Assembly: GCA_016208085.1 (NCBI GenBank) | Contig: JACQYT010000016.1 | Location: 62,001 to 126,000 of the forward strand | Origin: Elusimicrobiota bacterium | GTDB taxonomy: Bacteria; Elusimicrobiota; Elusimicrobia; Elusimicrobiales; UBA9959 | Length of the DNA: 64,000 nucleotides | Direction of reading: 5' to 3' | In this document: positions 37,401-40,400 of the stretch, one piece after another | Layout of the letters: each line of letters begins with the position of its first letter | Numbering within the stretch: the first letter of the stretch is position 1 | Notes under the pieces: model-generated | Told to the model about the DNA's origin: nothing | The model's input: only the letters and a program-made list of their open reading frames with translations | Database searches by the model: none | Translations under genes and position numbers: made by a program

Positions 37401-40400
37401 GCAGAACGACGCGGACATGCCCATGATGCGGCTGACCATGAGAGTGGCCGGAAGTAAGGGCGCGGCCATGTGGAAAGGTCTTAAGCTCGATCGCTGGGTA
37501 ACTGCCTCCGAGAACGGCGGTTCGGCGCTTTATAACAAAGCGTCCGATGTGAAGAAAATAAGCGTCTGGCATGACACCAATAAAAACGGGCTCCTTGAAA
37601 CCGGGGGCGCGTCAAATGACCTGGAAGTGCTGCTGCCTGGCGCGCTGGACAGGATCTTCCCGACCGACACCCTTGAATCGGCGCTGGTCTCCACCGACAC
37701 GGTCATGAAAGTGACGGACATACAAAAGTTCTTCCCGACCGACAGCCCGTTTGCGATGGCGCCGGGCAGGCTTGTAATCAATGACGGACAGATCGATCCC
37801 GCCCTTAAAGAGGTGGTCTATTACTCAAGTGTGAACGTGCTGGACAACGCCTTCACGGGCCTCACTAGGGGGACCGAGAGCACGACCAGCCAGGACTGGC
37901 CCGCCGGAACCGTGATTTCGGGACAGGCCATACTGCCTATCATCGGCGACGACGGAGACCTGGACGGCCAGCTCCTCACCGCCATCTCAGAAGACGACTA
38001 TTTCGTGACTTACGGCATAGCCCCGCTTGCGACCGTCGACAGTTACGCCAATCTGGGCCTTTCCATGAGGACCAGCCATTATTTCATCATAACGGCGCCC
38101 AAGACGATGAGCGACATCAACATCGGCGTGATACCGCCGGGCAAGACCATCTCGCTGGTCGGCAGGGTGAAAGAATACGCCGATAAGGTCATAATAAAGG
38201 CTACCGATACCCTCACAGGCCCCACGCTCCGCCAGAAGCTCCTGGACCAGCCTATAATAGCCTTTACGGCGGAGACCGATGTGGCCGACGCCTACGCGCG
38301 GTGGTTCCTGGTCTATGCCACCGGTTCCGTGCTGGCCGACGGCACCGCAACCAGCGATGTAGACCAGGTAAGGGTCTGGTATGACTCCGATAACAACGGC
38401 TTTTTAGGGGAGACCGATGTGGTTGTGGGCAGCGGCACTTTCGGCAATACCATCTCCGGCGCGCTTGTCTCCAGAGTCAGTTTCTTTAAGCCCGAGAGAA
38501 TTATGACCCAGGCGGAAGCCGCCGCTTCCAATACCTCCCAGCGTTATTTCATAACTTACGACATCAAGGACTCCGCTCTGCCCAACGATCCTGCCGGCAA
38601 TCCCAGGTCTCTGGGCGCGGCGCTCAGAAAGCAATCGTTCCCGCTGGGCAGTCCGACCATAGACGACCCTGCGAAGAACGCGTTCACTCTGCCTAACTAC
38701 TTTGACGCGGCCTCCCCGCTGCCTTTCGCGTCAAAACTGCGCGAGCTCATCTCCGCGCCCAGCACAGTCACGGTGATCGCGCAGTCCATTTTTGCCTCGG
38801 CCAAGAGCGCCAATGTAGGAGCTATAAAGCTGCGCAGCGATGTAATCAATACCGGCGCGGCGGATACGGCCTGGCCGGTGAGCTCCAGCACCGGGATCCC
38901 GCCGTCCGGTTACGCGATGGTGGATTCGGAGATCATCCGTTACGGCGCCGTGGACATCGGCTCCTCGTTGCTTAAGTGGATAGACAGGGGGCAGTTCGGC
39001 TCGCCTATAGTGACCCATTCCTCAGGCGCCGTTCTGGGCGGCGAGCTCTATCAGGGCGCGGTAAATTATCCGCTGCTCAAGCTGAGCATTAATACCAACG
39101 GCTACGGCGTGCGCTGGCAGGGGCTAAAGCTGTCGCGCAAACTTCCGGCGGGCCTTAACGGCTACGATTCGGATGCGGCGCGGGTTTCCGTGTGGAAAGA
39201 CAACGGCAACGGCAAGTTCGACAGAGACTTCCTGACGGGGGTTAACCTCACCGACAAGGAAATCGGTTACGGCTCATTCGGCGTCAATGACCCGATAAGC
39301 AAGCTGACCATCGCGGTCGTTGATCCGGCTCTGAGCGGCCAGCAGTATGTGGTGATCGGCGCCACCCCGACGCTCTATTTCATCAGCGTCAGCATGGACA
39401 GGGCGTCCAATTTCTCCCATGAGGCGCTTGTGCCGCCAAACGACGTTTTCGGAGTGGAGGTCGTTTCCGAGGGCAGCTTCATATTCGGGCCGCAAGACTC
39501 CGGCCATATCGCCTATTTCCCGGACCCCATTGCCAGCCAGACGCACGTCATCATGCCGATGGTCAACAATATCACGGCCGAGCCGGAGGACGTATCGCCC
39601 GCGAACACCATACAGAACGATAAAAACGTCGCGGTTCTCGCTTTGAAGATGAAATCGGATAAAACTACGGCCAAAGTCCAGGCCATAAGGCTGGACAAGA
39701 CCGGTACGGCCAACGACAGCGATATAGACCTTATAAGGGTCTGGCTGGATTCAAACGATAACTGCCTCTTTGATTCGCAGGACACTTATCTTAATTCCAG
39801 CGGGATCTATCCCAATATGATCTCCTACGGCAACGAATCTTTCTCGTTCGGCACGGTCAACATAGCGCTTAAGAAGCCTATAGTGGTGGGCACCGAAACT
39901 GTCTGCGCCTTTATCAGCTATGATGTCTCGCAGTTTACCGCAATAGGCAACACTATGGGGCTGTTTATCGCTTCTACGGATTACTTCGTTATCGGCGCGC
40001 CGAACACCATTTCGCTTACCACGCACCCGGTGAACACCATGCCGATGCTGGTAAAAGAAATAGCAAGCAATATCGTGCTGGGCGTAAACGATGTGGCGGC
40101 GGAGCTGGCCGCTCAGGGCGGCGTCGGACAGGCGCAGGCCCCGGTGGCCATCACCAGGTTCAATCTCACCGCTGAAGCCGGCAACTCGCGCTGGACGGCC
40201 ATAAAAATACAGAGGTCCGGCGCTTCCAACGACCCGACTTCTCCTTTCGGCAAGAACACCGACATAAAGTTCGTCCATATCTACCAGGACTCAAACCAGA
40301 ACGATATTCTGGACATCAATGATATGGATATTTCACAGGCTAAGACCGAAGTGGAGCGCATATTCACCAGCACCGACACGGCGCCGTTCAACCTGGTCCT

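Noticed and set aside
37000-37572. Minus-strand frames of 150-200 codons opposite the giant gene
   Set aside because: They mirror codon bias of the sense repeats, have no ribosome-binding site and recur opposite many units.
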